Shown piece by piece: positions 21,963 to 34,500 of a stretch of DNA of 61,799 bases (its first letter is position 1; each line of letters opens with the position of its first letter). The notes under the pieces were generated by a model. The model saw only the letters and a program-made list of their open reading frames with translations. It did no database searches and had not been told where the DNA came from. The stretch covers positions 1 to 61,799 of the forward strand of contig LLCB01000329.1 in NCBI GenBank assembly GCA_001414345.1, given 5' to 3'. Both the position numbers and the translations under genes were made by a program. The stretch comes from Hymenoscyphus infarciens. Taxonomy: Eukaryota > Ascomycota > Leotiomycetes > Helotiales > Helotiaceae.

Positions 21963-23279
21963 ATGTTTTTCATTAGCAAACTGTTGATGCTCGCATCCCT
22001 CCTCGGTTTCTCGACAGCAACAAACCTTTATGTCGCAGCATCAGATGGTGTTCTCTCAACTCTCAACCTTGTATTCACAGAAAGCTCCTACAGCCTAACA
22101 AATACCTCCTCAACCCTCGATTGCGCCGGTAACCCCTCCTGGCTCACCCTCGACAGCGAAGCCCGGATTTTGTATTGTCTCGATCGTGGTTCGACTGATG
22201 CACTCAATGGATCGATAAATAGTTTTGAAATTGGGAACCAGGGAAATCTATCGAGATTGTATAGGGTTGATGCGCCGTTGAGTGGGGTTTACTCGAATAT
22301 CTTTGGGACGAAGGAGACTAAGAGGGGGATGGCTACAGTTTCTTAGTATGTACCGCATGCGATCGCAAATGAATGAGATGGGATTATGTGGATAGTTACT
22401 AATATGATAATTGTATAGCAACACAAGTGCCGCAGCAATCTACTCTTTGGGCGACGCGGGCTTGGTAGAAGGACCATTAGAAACACTTTACCCCAAGCTG
22501 GCCGCCCCAGGTCCCGCTCCCATCCGTCAGGATCTCTCCCACCTCCACCAAGTAATCCTGGATCCCCAATCCAAATACCTCATCATGAACGATCTCGTCG
22601 CAGACCTAGTGCGAGTCTTTTCCTGGGACGCAACAAATCTCACACCCCTAGCCGAACTTCCTTCCCTTCAAACCGACCCAGGAGCCGGTCCCAGACACGG
22701 TGTATTCTGGACATCCCCAAGTGGAGCTATATTCTACATTGTCGTGGGTGAACTATCCCAATATGTGTATACGTATTCAGTTGCATACACAGATACGGGA
22801 ATTTCTTTCACGAGCGTAGGTGAGATCCCAGCATTGGGAGTTGGAAACGAGAAGCCACCACAAACAGCTCCTACTTCTGGAATTGCACTTTCCGTAAGTC
22901 CTTTTCCACTCCCCCCTTTCTGGATCCTATGTACTAATTTATTTTCCAGCCCGATAACAAATTCATCATGGTTTCCAACCGCGACATCTCCTTCACCAAC
23001 TCAACTCAATACCAGAGCGGACCAACCGATACGCTCTCCAGCTTCTCCATCAACGATGACGGCACATTGACGCTCGTTCAACTCGCTCCTTCAGGAGGTT
23101 ATTCACCCAGACACTTTTCGCTCAACGCCGAGGGAACTTTGGTCGCAGTGGGACATCAAACCAACAAATCTGTCGTCATCTGGAAGAGAGATGTTACTAC
23201 TGGTATGATTGAGACTGGGGAGCCGGCCGGGAAGGTTACTTTGAGCGGGAGCGTTAGTTGCACTATTTGGGATGAGTAG
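21963..23279 (+). CDS. Secreted seven-bladed beta-propeller lactonase
   Basis: Three exons, 21963-22345, 22419-22893 and 22950-23279, give 395 residues; introns are 73 bases (GTATGT to ATAG) and 56 bases (GTAAGT to CCAG), and both joins keep the frame. Residues 1-19 (MFFISKLLMLASLLGFSTA) are a signal peptide. The rest matches the lactonase family (6-phosphogluconolactonase and carboxymuconate cyclase type): LYVAASDG at the first blade, SHLHQVILDPQSKYL near 168-182 (the usual H.HQ..LDP motif), GAGPRHGVF, and YSPRHFSLNAEGTL near the end. The family hydrolyses or closes sugar or muconate lactones; the substrate here is unknown. Length is normal for the family. It converges on the flavoprotein oxidase gene, with 243 bases between the stop codons. 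The domain call is firm, the substrate inference weak. Confidence 0.88.
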
Positions 23280-23522
23280 GGAATGAATGAAGGACGGCGG
23301 AAAGGGCACGACCAGTTCGGCCTGTGACTTTAAGAGCATGAGGGGACTGAGATTATGAATCATGAATGTGTTATATTTTCCAGGACATCAGTCTAGAAAC
23401 CTTGAGTTTCACGAAGTGAGACGATTGTAAATAGTAGCAGAGTGCATTTCTCACTAACCCCAACCTTTCCGCAACACCAACAATCACCCATCACTATACC
23501 CAACACTACCCCCTCTCAACCT

Positions 23523-25497
23523 CTATGAAACCCCAATAATCTCACCGACAACACTCTTGAAAATCCCCTTGGGATCAAACTTCTGTCTCACAGCCCCGAA
23601 TCGTCTAAGATGCTATAGTACCAAGTTAGCCCGGCCCCTATTCCCAAGAACACCCTCGCCCCTCAAAACCCGAACTCTCAACTTGGAAAACTCTCATCAG
23701 CTCGGAAAACACTCATCAGCTCGGAAATACTTCTAACTTGGAAATAAATATCCTCGGAAATATAATTCAGTTCCTAGAAGTATCCACTCGGAGATAGTTA
23801 CTCGGAGATCAACACGGCGATATTTCAGCAGGTCGGAGATATCTCTAGGAACATCTTTCAGAAATATTTCAAGTTCGGAAATATCATAGCTGCCCAAAAT
23901 ATAAATCCGAGATATCGGAAATATCTCGGCTCGAAAATAAATAAAAACTTCGGACTTACATCAGGATCCAAATTCTTAACCGCTTGCGTGAAAACATCGC
24001 GTGTATTCTTCGTCCAATGTGGACGACAAGGGAATTCGTTTATGATGGTCGTTGCGAGGTTGTGATCTGCCCCAGCCGTTAGCTGTGAGAGATAGAGGGC
24101 GAGGGTGGACTGACAAAACGGCTCATTAAACCTCAACCGATCCCCCCAAGTCGGTTTATAACTCGGAAAATCAAACATAATAGCCCCCTTCGTCCAATCC
24201 CCCCCATCCTTCGTGGAATTCGTCCAAACCTGCCCCAGCAAATCCTCATAAGGCCGTCCAAATTTAATATTAATCCCACTGCGGTAAGTACTAGTCATAA
24301 GCAAGCCCTTCCTCGCCTCCGCATCAAGAAGCTCTCTCACTCTTTTGAGTAACTTATTCGCAAGCGTCACCGGAACCGCAAGCTCCAATGTGTAGGCGGA
24401 GAGTTGGTAATCCCATTCCGGCAATTGACCCGGATATAAACCACCGATTAGAACGTCGTAGTTGTAGCCATAGACGGGCCAGGTAGTGAGTTCTGTATCA
24501 TTTTTTTTCTCGTGGAAATTGGGTTTTGCCCAGAGACCCTCGAAGATGGTTTCCGCGAGGAAGTTAGAAGTGGCGAGGATCTTTCCGGAGTCGAGAAGGA
24601 CTTTTGCGGCAGTTGCTTCCAATTCTGTGATGGAGAAGGTAGATTGGAAGGCTTGTTGGGAGGTGGAAGCGGTGTCTACGAGGTCGTAGTAGCGGTGGTG
24701 GAATTTTTTGAGGTAGGGCCACCACCAGAGGTTTGCGGTTGCGTAGGGGGCTATGAGACCGTAAACGTCTCCATCTAGGACATCGGCTTCAGCAAGCCTG
24801 TTTTCATTAGCAGTGTAATACAAAAGTGAGATAGAGGGGACGCAAGATCTTACGTTTTTTGGTTCGCGTATAATTTTGTATCCGGGTAGATCTTGAATTT
24901 CAGTCTCGCAATGGGACCTAGCAGTCCCAAAGAAGTCGACGCAGCAAGCCAATCCTCGTTGGTCTCATCTCTAACAATGTGCTTCAACGTCCCCGTCCCA
25001 TCAATAATCCACATCTCCAGCACGCCTGCAGCAACCATACTCGCTTCCCTCAACGAACTCCTATGCGCACCCATCGCCACCGCCCCCGCGATCGTCATAT
25101 TCCAATTCACAAGCGCGTACCCAATACCCGCTCCCCTCTCATGTAGATACTCAGCGAGCTCGAAGAATGTCACGCCTGCTTCGATAGTCACAGAGCCGGA
25201 GGAGAGGTCGAAGTCTGATATTCCGTAAACTGCTTCGGTTACCATTATTATTGTTGGGTCGTCGGTGCACATTGTGTCGTACCACATGTGGCCTTTGCCG
25301 CTGGCGCGAAGGGGGGTGTTTGATGCAGCAGCTGATTTGACGATGGATATCATTTCGTCCACCGAGGTGGGGTGGAGGATATAGGATACATTGTTGCATG
25401 CTGGGGAGCCTTCGCCGTCGAAGGTGTTGTACACGAGAGCATTTGAGAAGGAGGCGAACAGTCCGAGGACTGCTAAGAAGGAGGAAACAAGATACAT
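23523..25497 (-). CDS. Secreted FAD-linked sugar-1,4-lactone oxidase-like protein
   Basis: Three exons, 25497-24854, 24797-23960 and 23612-23523, give 523 residues. Residues 1-20 are a signal peptide. An FAD-binding PCMH domain follows, with ASGKGHMWYD at about 65-74, where His70 occupies the place of the covalent FAD histidine of aldonolactone oxidases, and NWNMTIAGAVAMGAHRSS near 145-160. The C-terminal D-arabinono-1,4-lactone oxidase domain ends with RPHWTK (473-478), the family's HWxK motif, then LDPD joined across the last intron to HLRRFGAVRQKFDPKGIF. Enzymes of this family oxidise sugar lactones with oxygen, giving hydrogen peroxide. Because this one is secreted, it is unlikely to be the mitochondrial enzyme of erythroascorbate synthesis. 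The final intron is unusually long (347 bases) and repetitive. The exact substrate is unknown. Confidence 0.85.
23613..23959 (-). repeat. Long repetitive intron of the lactone oxidase gene
   Basis: The GTAAGT donor at 23959 and ACTATAG acceptor at 23613 bound a 347-base intron, whereas other introns in the window are 47-114 bases. Its sense strand repeats TTTCCGAG or ATCTCCGAG-like words about a dozen times at irregular spacing, including two neighbouring copies of TTTCCGAGCTGATGAG. The protein match on both sides (NLDPD, HLRRFG) requires its removal. Retention would replace the last 29 residues by an unrelated tail ending at 23858. Confidence 0.8.
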
Positions 25498-26310
25498 CGT
25501 GAAGAACTCACTTTCGGTGGCAATGAGTAGGAGGTGTGATTTTGAGAAATGGGAATCTGGAGCAGTTTGTATCGCAGCTCACTAGCTACCTGGTTTACTG
25601 ATACTGGGGCTCTATATGACCAAGAAGTTATTGGATGGTGAATGCAGGGTCTTTAAGAGCATGTGAGAAACTCTCCTCTTGTATCCTTCTTTCCATTTGA
25701 CAAAGTTGCTTCATGAAGAATAGTAAAAGGTTGGAAGTGATCATGTGGTGCCGGAAGAGTTTGATTCACAGCCTCACCCTTCCTCTTCTTGAAAAATATC
25801 TCCACACGAAAGACGACAACAAGTTTAAACAAGTGAAAAATATAGTTATCCGCTGGCAAAACCACTTGGTTGAACTTCAGAGGTGTTGTGAAGATTCTCA
25901 TGGGTCGGGAGAAATGATTTTGCGGGGTATCTTGCATCGCTGGCCATGGCACTGCATGGATCACCAGACTGGGACACCGGCGCTGTTGTTGATGAATGGG
26001 GAAGGCACGATCGTCCTATGATGAATGTGATTCGTACGCCGAGTTTGATATACTGATGATCCCAGTTCTATGTTAGGCAATTGCGTGTTTCTCTCTTGAG
26101 AGTTATCTTGGAAAAAGGGGTTGGTCAGTGGACCCACATCGGGCACGACTTCGGCGCGTCACTCCTTCCCCGAGAAAAACCCCAGGTACGATTTCTTGTT
26201 CTGATCAACTACATACCGGTTATCGCACTTCATCTTCAAGATTTTCACTCCTTTCCTCCTCAACGGTCACTCGTGGTTTAAGAAGGAAGAAGGAAATGTA
26301 CGACCGTGGA
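25498..26310. other. Intergenic region upstream of the oxidase gene
   Basis: About 800 bases with the promoter side of the lactone oxidase gene. Open frames on both strands (25653-26331) overlap each other and show no domain. Confidence 0.45.
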
Positions 26311-27890
26311 CCAAGAAAAGCACAGAATTGAGCTATCCCCCTCCTTCTCAACAGGCCTCTCACTCTCCCCTTGGCTGCGATATAATACTAGGTACTACAA
26401 GTGGAAAAACACGGAATTCAGGTCCCTCCTTACCCCCTCCTCCCACCCCACAGTTGAAAACTTAAAATTGAGGTCGCTCCTTTCTTCTCACTCTCAGAAT
26501 ATCACAAGATTGAGGTTGCCCTTCCCCCCTCTCCTGTCCCAATATATCCTGCTCATGCTACTACCCAAAAAACACAGAACTCAGGTTCCTCCTTCCCTTT
26601 CGCCTCGACATGCCCTCATCGTGTCGCCAGTGGAGAAAAACACAAAACCGAGGTCGCCCCTTCTTCCTCACTCTTATCTTAACCATACCGTCAGTATCAG
26701 GGCCTATGGCAACTCAATGCCATCGACGAGACCTTGGGTCGGGAAAGGAAGGGACAACATCAATTGATAGATTTCCACCTATTCTCATAATTTTGGATAA
26801 CAGTATTCGCATCTATAAGTGGTATAAGGACTCTGTTGAGTAGAGGTGTTGTTCAAAGACCACTCTGGAAATAAGTGGAAATATTCAATTGTGGTCTTTG
26901 AACATTCGTTTAAGTGAATCTAACAAGAAGAGAAACTGATGGCGCTTGATTTTCAGGTACCGGCATAATATATTACAACCTCATATACCTAGGCAATCCC
27001 CTGACCTGAAAGAGAGATGAAAAACACATAATTGAGCCCCCCCCCTTGCCAACACGACTGTGTCTCGTCCCTCTCGACTTCACCTTGACTATACTCTCCC
27101 ATCGTCGTGCTAGGAGAAAAACACAGAATCAATGTCGCTCCTTACCTCTCGCGAAGAAAACACACAGTTGAGGTTGACTCCGCTCTCACCTTTAACCAAA
27201 GTACTAGAGAAACACGGAATTCAGCCCCCCCCCCCTTTCCCTTGCTCTTGACCTCACCATGCCAACTGGAAATTACGGAATTTAGGTCCCTATACCCTGG
27301 TAATACCAACAGAAAAACACAGAGTTGTGGTTACCTTGACGAGACGAGCCGCTTCCTCACTCCCTCACTCACCACCTCCAAAATGCAACTCCAAACCTCA
27401 CTTCAACCCCCCACAGCCCCACCCCACCAGCCGCCTCATAATTCAAAATAACGCATTGTCCTACCAGCAAAAAACAGTCCTCGTGGCTGGAATGGTTAGA
27501 TAAGGTTCTTAGAAAAGTACATCTCGCAAGAGACTGAGCTACCGCTACTATCCCATGCTAGACGAAAACATCCCTGATTAATTTCACGGTGACTTTGGGT
27601 CGTGTTGGCGGAGGTAATACTCTGCATGTAACATTCTTTTTGCAATTTTTTTCTTTGGGTCGCGTTGGGACGAAGAAAAGGCACGACCGTCTCTCGTTTC
27701 TCACCACACCCGACTCTTGAAAACACAGAATCGAGGGCTTCTCTATCTCTTGCGCTACTAGAAAGACACAGAATTCAGGGCGCACCTTGACTCTCACTCC
27801 AACCTCGAGCATACCCTCGTTGTACGAAGAAAACTCAAAGTTGAGGTTGGCGCGTCGCTTTCACCAGAGACACGGAATTGAGGTCCCCTT
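26311..27890 (+). repeat. Array of 16 dispersed copies of a GAAAAACACAGAATTGAGGT motif
   Basis: The same word, roughly GAAAAACACRGAATTSAGGT followed by a pyrimidine-rich stretch, occurs in one orientation near 26313, 26403, 26455, 26495, 26567, 26633, 27019, 27114, 27154, 27206, 27268, 27311, 27718, 27761, 27826 and 27865. Several copies are linked by similar text (CTCACC..ATACCCTC..CGTGC), so the underlying unit was perhaps 60-80 bases and has decayed. CA and TG are common, so the array is not RIP-altered. C9-C11 runs occur near 27030 and 27225. Open frames across it are low complexity and not believed. Confidence 0.75.
26850..26904. repeat. 14-base perfect inverted repeat (hairpin)
   Basis: TGTTCAAAGACCAC at 26850-26863 and its exact reverse complement at 26891-26904 enclose a 27-base loop. 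It lies in the gap between the two clusters of the dispersed motif. It could be a small foldback element or an RNA hairpin. Confidence 0.7.
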
Positions 27891-30503
27891 TATCTTGCTC
27901 TTGACCCACCAGGACGCCAACACGGGCTCTCGCGAAGGCACGACTAGAGCATAACCCACCGCCCTCACGGTTCATCTCGTCGAAATCGAATTGTGGGGTC
28001 GGTTGGCAAGGCGGGTCTTCACGCGGCTTGATCATAAGATGAGATTTCCATCATCTCGATGAAAGCAGATGGCAGACTTGGGTAACTCTTACCTCGGTGC
28101 TATTATGGCGTCTGGCAGAAACTTCAACAACAACATGCGTTTGTATTGACCCGTCTTGCGCACCGAACTCTTTCTGTCCGATATTAATAACAATCTGTTC
28201 AACGGCTGCGAGCTCCCCATAGCTGTGCATTGTCTCTGATCATCTACACCGACCGCTTACCTACCTAGTCTATATGTGTTTGCTACTCAACCTCAATACT
28301 TGAATCCACTGATACACTAGCCAAATCGGAGTTTAGAAGTGAACAAATTGATAAAGTTCAGTTACCACAAGCCAGGCAGGACTAGGAAGTGGTAACTCAA
28401 CTTTTAAGCGGCGCCAAGTATTTGCTGGTGATGGAGGGGGTTGCTCAAATACGAAATTTCGCCACAGCGTTGGAGATTTCAACAGCAGATTAATTGTCTT
28501 ATGTGAAGTGATCGAATTTTTCCGAGAGAGTTCATTCTCTCTGCCTAGGATTTCGATAGTTCTAGAAAAAAACTGCTACCTATTGACTGACAAAGTCCGT
28601 GTGTTGACAAGTAACGAGGATTTGTAACTGGAGGCGAAAAATCGTGGGTTATTGATAAGAGCAAGGTTTACATCCAGGATTTTAAATTTTGTAGGCAGCA
28701 GGAATTGGCAGTGTTTGTTTTCCCAGGTCAAGCTTGTAATCCTCCTCACCCCGGGTTTCTAGAACCCTCGTGGGTACGACCTAACCTTTCTTTTTTATAT
28801 CCTTCCAGGTTGTCTCGTAGACATTATCTGTTCTTTCCATTCACTTCCGTTTCTGCCACGACGTGTTATTTGCTCAGTTTATTCTTACCTCGCCCTACCT
28901 TCTACCTTGTTCTTGGGAAGGTTGCAGAAAGCAATACAAATTTGTCAATTCGCTATTCCCCACCGTAAATCCAGTCCAGAAATTCACTTTCAAGAACTTC
29001 TATCCATTCCAGTAAATTGAGCGGCTGGTTACAAGCTCAGAAGATGGGTACTTTGAGGAAGCTTCTCAAGGAACCCAAGAACTGAGCTTTCGTGCCTGTA
29101 GAGGTTACGAAACAAGCGTTTTCTTTTTTGCTGTGGATTGTCTCATGCTATAAAGCACTTTCCTTAAGTCAAAACTTGAAAGTGAGAAAGAGATTCGACG
29201 GCAGCTTAGGATTTGATAGTAAGTTGCTCAGGTGAAGTTTTTACGGGGGCATTAAGCGCTCTTCAAACTTTTCCAAAACCTTGGGTCTTGTTGTGATGTC
29301 ATAGATTAGATGGACAGCCTGTCGATATTGAGCCCACGAGAGATATGTAAATCATCTTTCATTCATCCTAGCATCAATTTGAGATATCCTAGTTTTCCGG
29401 TCGTCCTTGTTTAGTCCTATTCGCCACCCCCACAGCTATTGGCCCTGTGACGTTGGTCTATTTGAGAATGTTTTGGGTTGGAAGTGAATGTAGGTTTTAC
29501 CTTCACCATGTACAACCCATTATCCCGTGCTTCGTGCATTTGGAAGCAGTTGGATGCGGTATATGTAGACAAAGTATCAATTAAATCCTCAACTTCACGT
29601 GTCGTTACATGTATCCAAATACTGGCAAGTCTTTGACTTCATCTCAAAATGTTAAAACGGCAGCTTCTTCCGGAGTTAATGTCCAAGTCCTAATTGCACT
29701 AACAGATGAATTGGATATTTGATTTTTCAATTGATATGTCGTAATCTTACTTCTTGTTCTAGGTCTATCTTCTCCGTAAGAAGTTTCCTCAACACCACGG
29801 GCATCTCTTGGTTTCTATAAAGTCTACCCAGAGCTACGAATTTCTTCGATATTCATTGGTTATGAGCGACACCGGCAGGAAATGTGGATGTGTGAGCGCT
29901 ATCGAGTCATCGAAGAACAAAGTAGTAAAGCAAATATTTTTAAGACCAGTAACTACGGGTCTCCCAGCAGAAACCGAGCTCGTATAAAAGAGATTTAGGC
30001 TGGGGAAGGGAGCTCTTTGGCAATTCGACAGTACTTAATTAATTGACGGCAAACGTGGGGTTGATTACTACTATGGCGAACGGGGTTTTCTAAGCTTTTT
30101 ACCTAGGAGTAGATTATGTTGGTTTACTATAAGAACACTATTTTATTTCAAACCTGTCATTCCAAATCTTTGTGTCTACACAAAACTCGCAATTTCCTCT
30201 TTGCTACTTTTTCTCAAACTTGGATTCAGTTCCTACCATGGTTTCTTATAATGAGCTATAGACGTGTAGCTTCTTATTCGAGCTCATATAAAGTTATCAA
30301 GTAATTGTATCTAGACCTTTCTCTAGTTGACTGAAAGGACAATCGACATCTAGCCTCCTAGAATCAATGGAGCTAGACTGTAGAATGAACGAGGAACAGT
30401 TATGTTGTAATTCTCGACAAAACTTGGAGCTTCTCTCTAGGCAATACCTTTCTACCATGCCCTCTGTAAGTCTATCTTCTATTGTGGCCTCCCAGAAAAC
30501 AGT
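27891..30503. other. Long intergenic region without supported genes
   Basis: About 2.6 kb of normal base composition. Only short open frames are present (for example 28705-28968, which lacks an ATG, and 30116-30304), and none has a recognisable domain. It may hold regulatory DNA or a non-coding transcript, but nothing in the sequence proves this. Confidence 0.45.
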
Positions 30504-31326
30504 TCATCCTACAACCTTCGGCTCCCGCAACAAAACAGCAGTTCTATCCTTCCCCCCACCATATGCCCCAAAATCAATGAAAATCTCATCTACCTCCTTC
30601 CATCCATATTTCAAATACAACCCCAATCCTACCGGACTAGCAGTAATATAGCTCTTCGCCTTATCATGATCAATCTTCTCCAAAATTGGTTCGAGGAGCA
30701 TAGAACCGATGCCTTTTCGTTGGTATCCTGGACGAACGGCGAGAATCCTCATATCTTGTGCTTGTTGGTATTTCGGAAAAGGATAGCAAGGGGGTGGAAG
30801 GGGGAAGTGCTGCTTACAATAGTGTGTTTCGGGGATCAGCCACTTTTGTCTTGCCCGGAGAAATTTGATGAGAAACTCGACTATCAGGTCGTCGTTTGCT
30901 CCTGGTGGTTGGACCTCATTTCGAATTGAAGTTTCAGGATCTGGGCCGTTGGGGTCGGGTGTGTGGGGGAAGTTCCAGTTGCTGAAGGCCACGATTTCAC
31001 TATACAATTTTGTTGTTAGTACTTTTTTTCGACATCCCTTCATTCTTTCATCGACTTGACGCTTCATACATTCTCAAATGGGAAAGTAGCAAAAGTCTTA
31101 AAACATACCCCGTCCCCTCATCAACAGCTTTGAAATACTTCATTTCTGGTGCTGCAAAATTCTTCTCATAGCCCTTCAAAGCTCTTTCCTTTAATATGTT
31201 TGGATCGGAATTTGGATGCATGTAGTATACTATTGGGTCTTTGGCGAAGGCTTCGTTGAAGATGTTTACGCATGCTTCCATGTCGGCTAATTCGCAAGGC
31301 AATATTTTGATGCTGGATGAGGCCAT
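30504..31326 (-). CDS. GNAT family N-acetyltransferase
   Basis: Three exons, 31326-31109, 30999-30818 and 30754-30504, give 216 residues. The introns are 109 bases (GTATGT to TATAG) and 63 bases (GTAAGC to CAAG). The second intron is a multiple of 3 and has no stop, but removing it joins ETHYY to MRILAVRPGYQRKGIG in the way GNAT proteins normally read. The ATG at 31326 (MASSSIKIL) is the first in frame. The acetyl-CoA-binding motif A is QRKGIG (about 145-150, matching Q/RxxGxG/A), followed by LYLKYGWKEVD, the usual motif B end. Proteins like this acetylate small amines or peptides using acetyl-CoA, probably in the cytosol; the substrate is unknown. Length is normal for fungal single-domain members. 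This is the last gene before the satellite. Confidence 0.87.
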
Positions 31327-31588
31327 GTTGTCTAATTCGGGGAAGTTTTGTGTCACCGAAGCTTAGTGGCTTTGAAAACTAGAACTGTGAATAAGCTTCT
31401 AAAGACGGTGACTCCATTTGGAATTTGGAATTAGGCAGAATTCATCACCTGACATAACAAAGGTGGGACCCCGTCAACAGAAATATGACCCGCCTACGAG
31501 TAACACCTCGGGCATGCTAACACACCCTGCCAAGGGTCGGATCTTACGTGTATATCTAACCATGAGTTTATAAGAACCGGTTTTTACG
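31327..31588. other. 5' flank of the acetyltransferase gene and border of the satellite
   Basis: Normal composition up to about 31550, then an abrupt change into the AT-rich array. It presumably contains the promoter of the acetyltransferase. Confidence 0.5.
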
Positions 31589-34500
31589 TACTCGATTAAT
31601 TTATCGATTACCTATGTAAAAAAAAGTATAAAGTAATAGATTTATTTATTAATTACCTTATAATAAATTTAAGAGAAATAGAAGTAGGTAATCGATTTAT
31701 TTATTAATTATACTAGTAAAAATAATACTAGGTAATCGATTAATTTATCGATTACCTTACTAGTAATAATAATAATAGTAATTAATTTATTTATCGATTA
31801 CCTTACTAGTAATAATAATATTAGGTAATTGATTAATTTATCGATTACCTTACTAGAAATAATACTACTATATAATCGATTTATTTATCGATTATCTTAC
31901 TAGAAATAATAATACTAGGTAATCGATTTATTTATTAATTATCTTACTAGAAATAATAATACTAGGTAATCGATTTATTTATCGATTACCTTACTAGAAA
32001 TAATACTACTAGTAATAATACTAAGTAATTAATTTATTTATTAATTACCTTACTAGAAATAATAATACTAGGTAATCGATTTATTTATCGATTATCTTAA
32101 TAGTAATAATAATACTAGATAATCGATTTATTTATCGATTACCTTAGTAGTAATAATACTAGGTAATAATACTAGATAATCGATTTATTTATCGATTACC
32201 TTACTAGAAATAATACTACTAGGTAATCGATTTATTTATCGATTACCTTACTAGAAATAATAATACTAGGTAATCGATTTATTTATTAATTACCTTACTA
32301 GAAATAATAATACTAGGTAATTAATTTATTTATCGATTACCTTACTAGAAATAATACTACTAGTAATAATACTAAGTAATTAATTTATTTATTAATTACT
32401 TTACTAGAAATAATAATACTAGGTAATCGATTTATTTATCGATTATCTTAATAGTAATAATAATACTAGGTAATCGATTTATTTATCGATTATCTTAGTA
32501 GTAATAATACTAGGTAATAATACTAGATAATCGATTTATTTATCGATTACCTTACTAGGAATAATACTACTAGATAATCGATTTATTTATCGATTATCTT
32601 ACTAGAAATAATAATACTAGGTAATTAATTTATTTATCGATTACTTTATAAGTAATAATAATACTAGATAATCGATTAATTTATCGATTACTTTACTAGA
32701 AATAATACTACTAGGTAATCGATTAATTTATTAATTACCTAAATAGAAATAATATTACTAGGTAATCGATTTATTTATCGATTATCTTACTAGTAATAAT
32801 AATACTAGGTAATCGATTAATTTATCGATTATCTTACTAGAAATAATAATACTAGATAATCGATTTATTTATTAATTATCTTACTAGAAATAATAATACT
32901 AGGTAATTAATTAATTTATTAATTACCTTACTAGAAATAATACTACTAGTAATAATACTAGGTAATCGATTTATTTATCGATTACCTTACTAGGAATAAT
33001 ACTACTAGATAATCGATTTATTTATCGAGTACTTTACTAGAAATAATAATACTAGGTAATCGATTTATTTATCGATTACCTTACTAGAAATAATAATACT
33101 AGGTAATCGATTTATTTATCGATTACCTTACTAGTAATAATAATACTAGATAATCGATTTATTTATCGATTACCTTATTAGAAATAATAATACTAGATAA
33201 TCGATTTATTTATCGATTATCTTACTAGTAATAATAATACTAGATAATCGATTTATTTATCGATTATCTTAGTAGTAATAATACTAGATAATAATACTAG
33301 ATAATCGATTTATTTATCGATTACTTTACTAGTAATAATAATACTAGGTAATTAATTTATTTATCGATTACCTTACTAGAAATAATACTACTAAGTAATC
33401 GATTTATTTATTAATTACCTTATTAGTAATAATAAACCTAGGTAATCGATTTATTTATCGATTATCTTACTAGTAATAATACTAGGTAACCGATTTATTT
33501 ATCGATTACCTTACTAGAAATAATACTAGGTAATCGATTTATTTATCTATTACCTAGCTAGTAATAATAAGGCTAGGTAATCGATTTATTTATCGATTAC
33601 CTTACTAGTAATAATACTAAGTAATCGATTTATTTATCTATTACCTTAATAGTAATACTACTAGGTAATCGATTTATTTATCAATTACCTTACTAGTAAT
33701 AATAAACCTAGGTAACTAATTTAATTATTAATTATCTTACTAGAAATAATAATACTAGATAATCGATTTATTTATCGATTACCTTACTAGTAATAATACT
33801 AGATAATTGATTTATTTATCTATTATCTTAATAGTAATACTACTAGGTAATCGATTTATTTATTAATTACCTTACTAGTAATAATAAACCTAGGTAATCG
33901 ATTTATTTATTAATTACCTTACTAGAAATAATACTACTAAGTAATCGATTTATTTATCGATTACTTTACTAGTAATAATAATACTAGATAATCGATTTAT
34001 TTATCGATTACCTTAGTAGTAAGAATACTAGGTAATAATACTAGGTAATCGATTTATTTATCTATTATCTTAATAGTAATACTACTTAGTAATCGATTTA
34101 TTTATCGATTACTTTACTAGTAATAATAATACTAGATAATCGATTTATTTATCGATTACCTTAGTAGTAAGAATACTAGGTAATAATACTAGGTAATCGA
34201 TTTATTTATCTATTATCTTAATAGTAATAATACTAGATAATCAATTTATTTATCAATTACCTTATTAGTAATAATAATACTAGGTAATTGATTTATTTAT
34301 CGATTATCTAAGTAGTAATAATACTAGGTAATAATACTAGGTAATCGATTTATTTATCGATTATCTTACTAGTAATAATAATACTAGGTAATCGATTTAT
34401 TTATCGATTATCTAGCTAGTAATAATAATACTAGATAATCGATTTATTTATCAATTACCTTACTAGGAATAATACTACTAGGTAATCGATTTATTTATTA

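Noticed and set aside
26128..27451. Plus-strand frames in the motif array
   Set aside because: They follow the pyrimidine-rich repeat units and are Pro/Ser/Leu-rich low complexity; explained by the repeat.
28705..28968. 87-codon frame
   Set aside because: Lacks an ATG start and has no domain.
2466..31472. GTGGGACCCC present near both island borders (2466-2475 and 31463-31472)
   Set aside because: A 10-base match without similar flanks; not enough to claim paired element ends.
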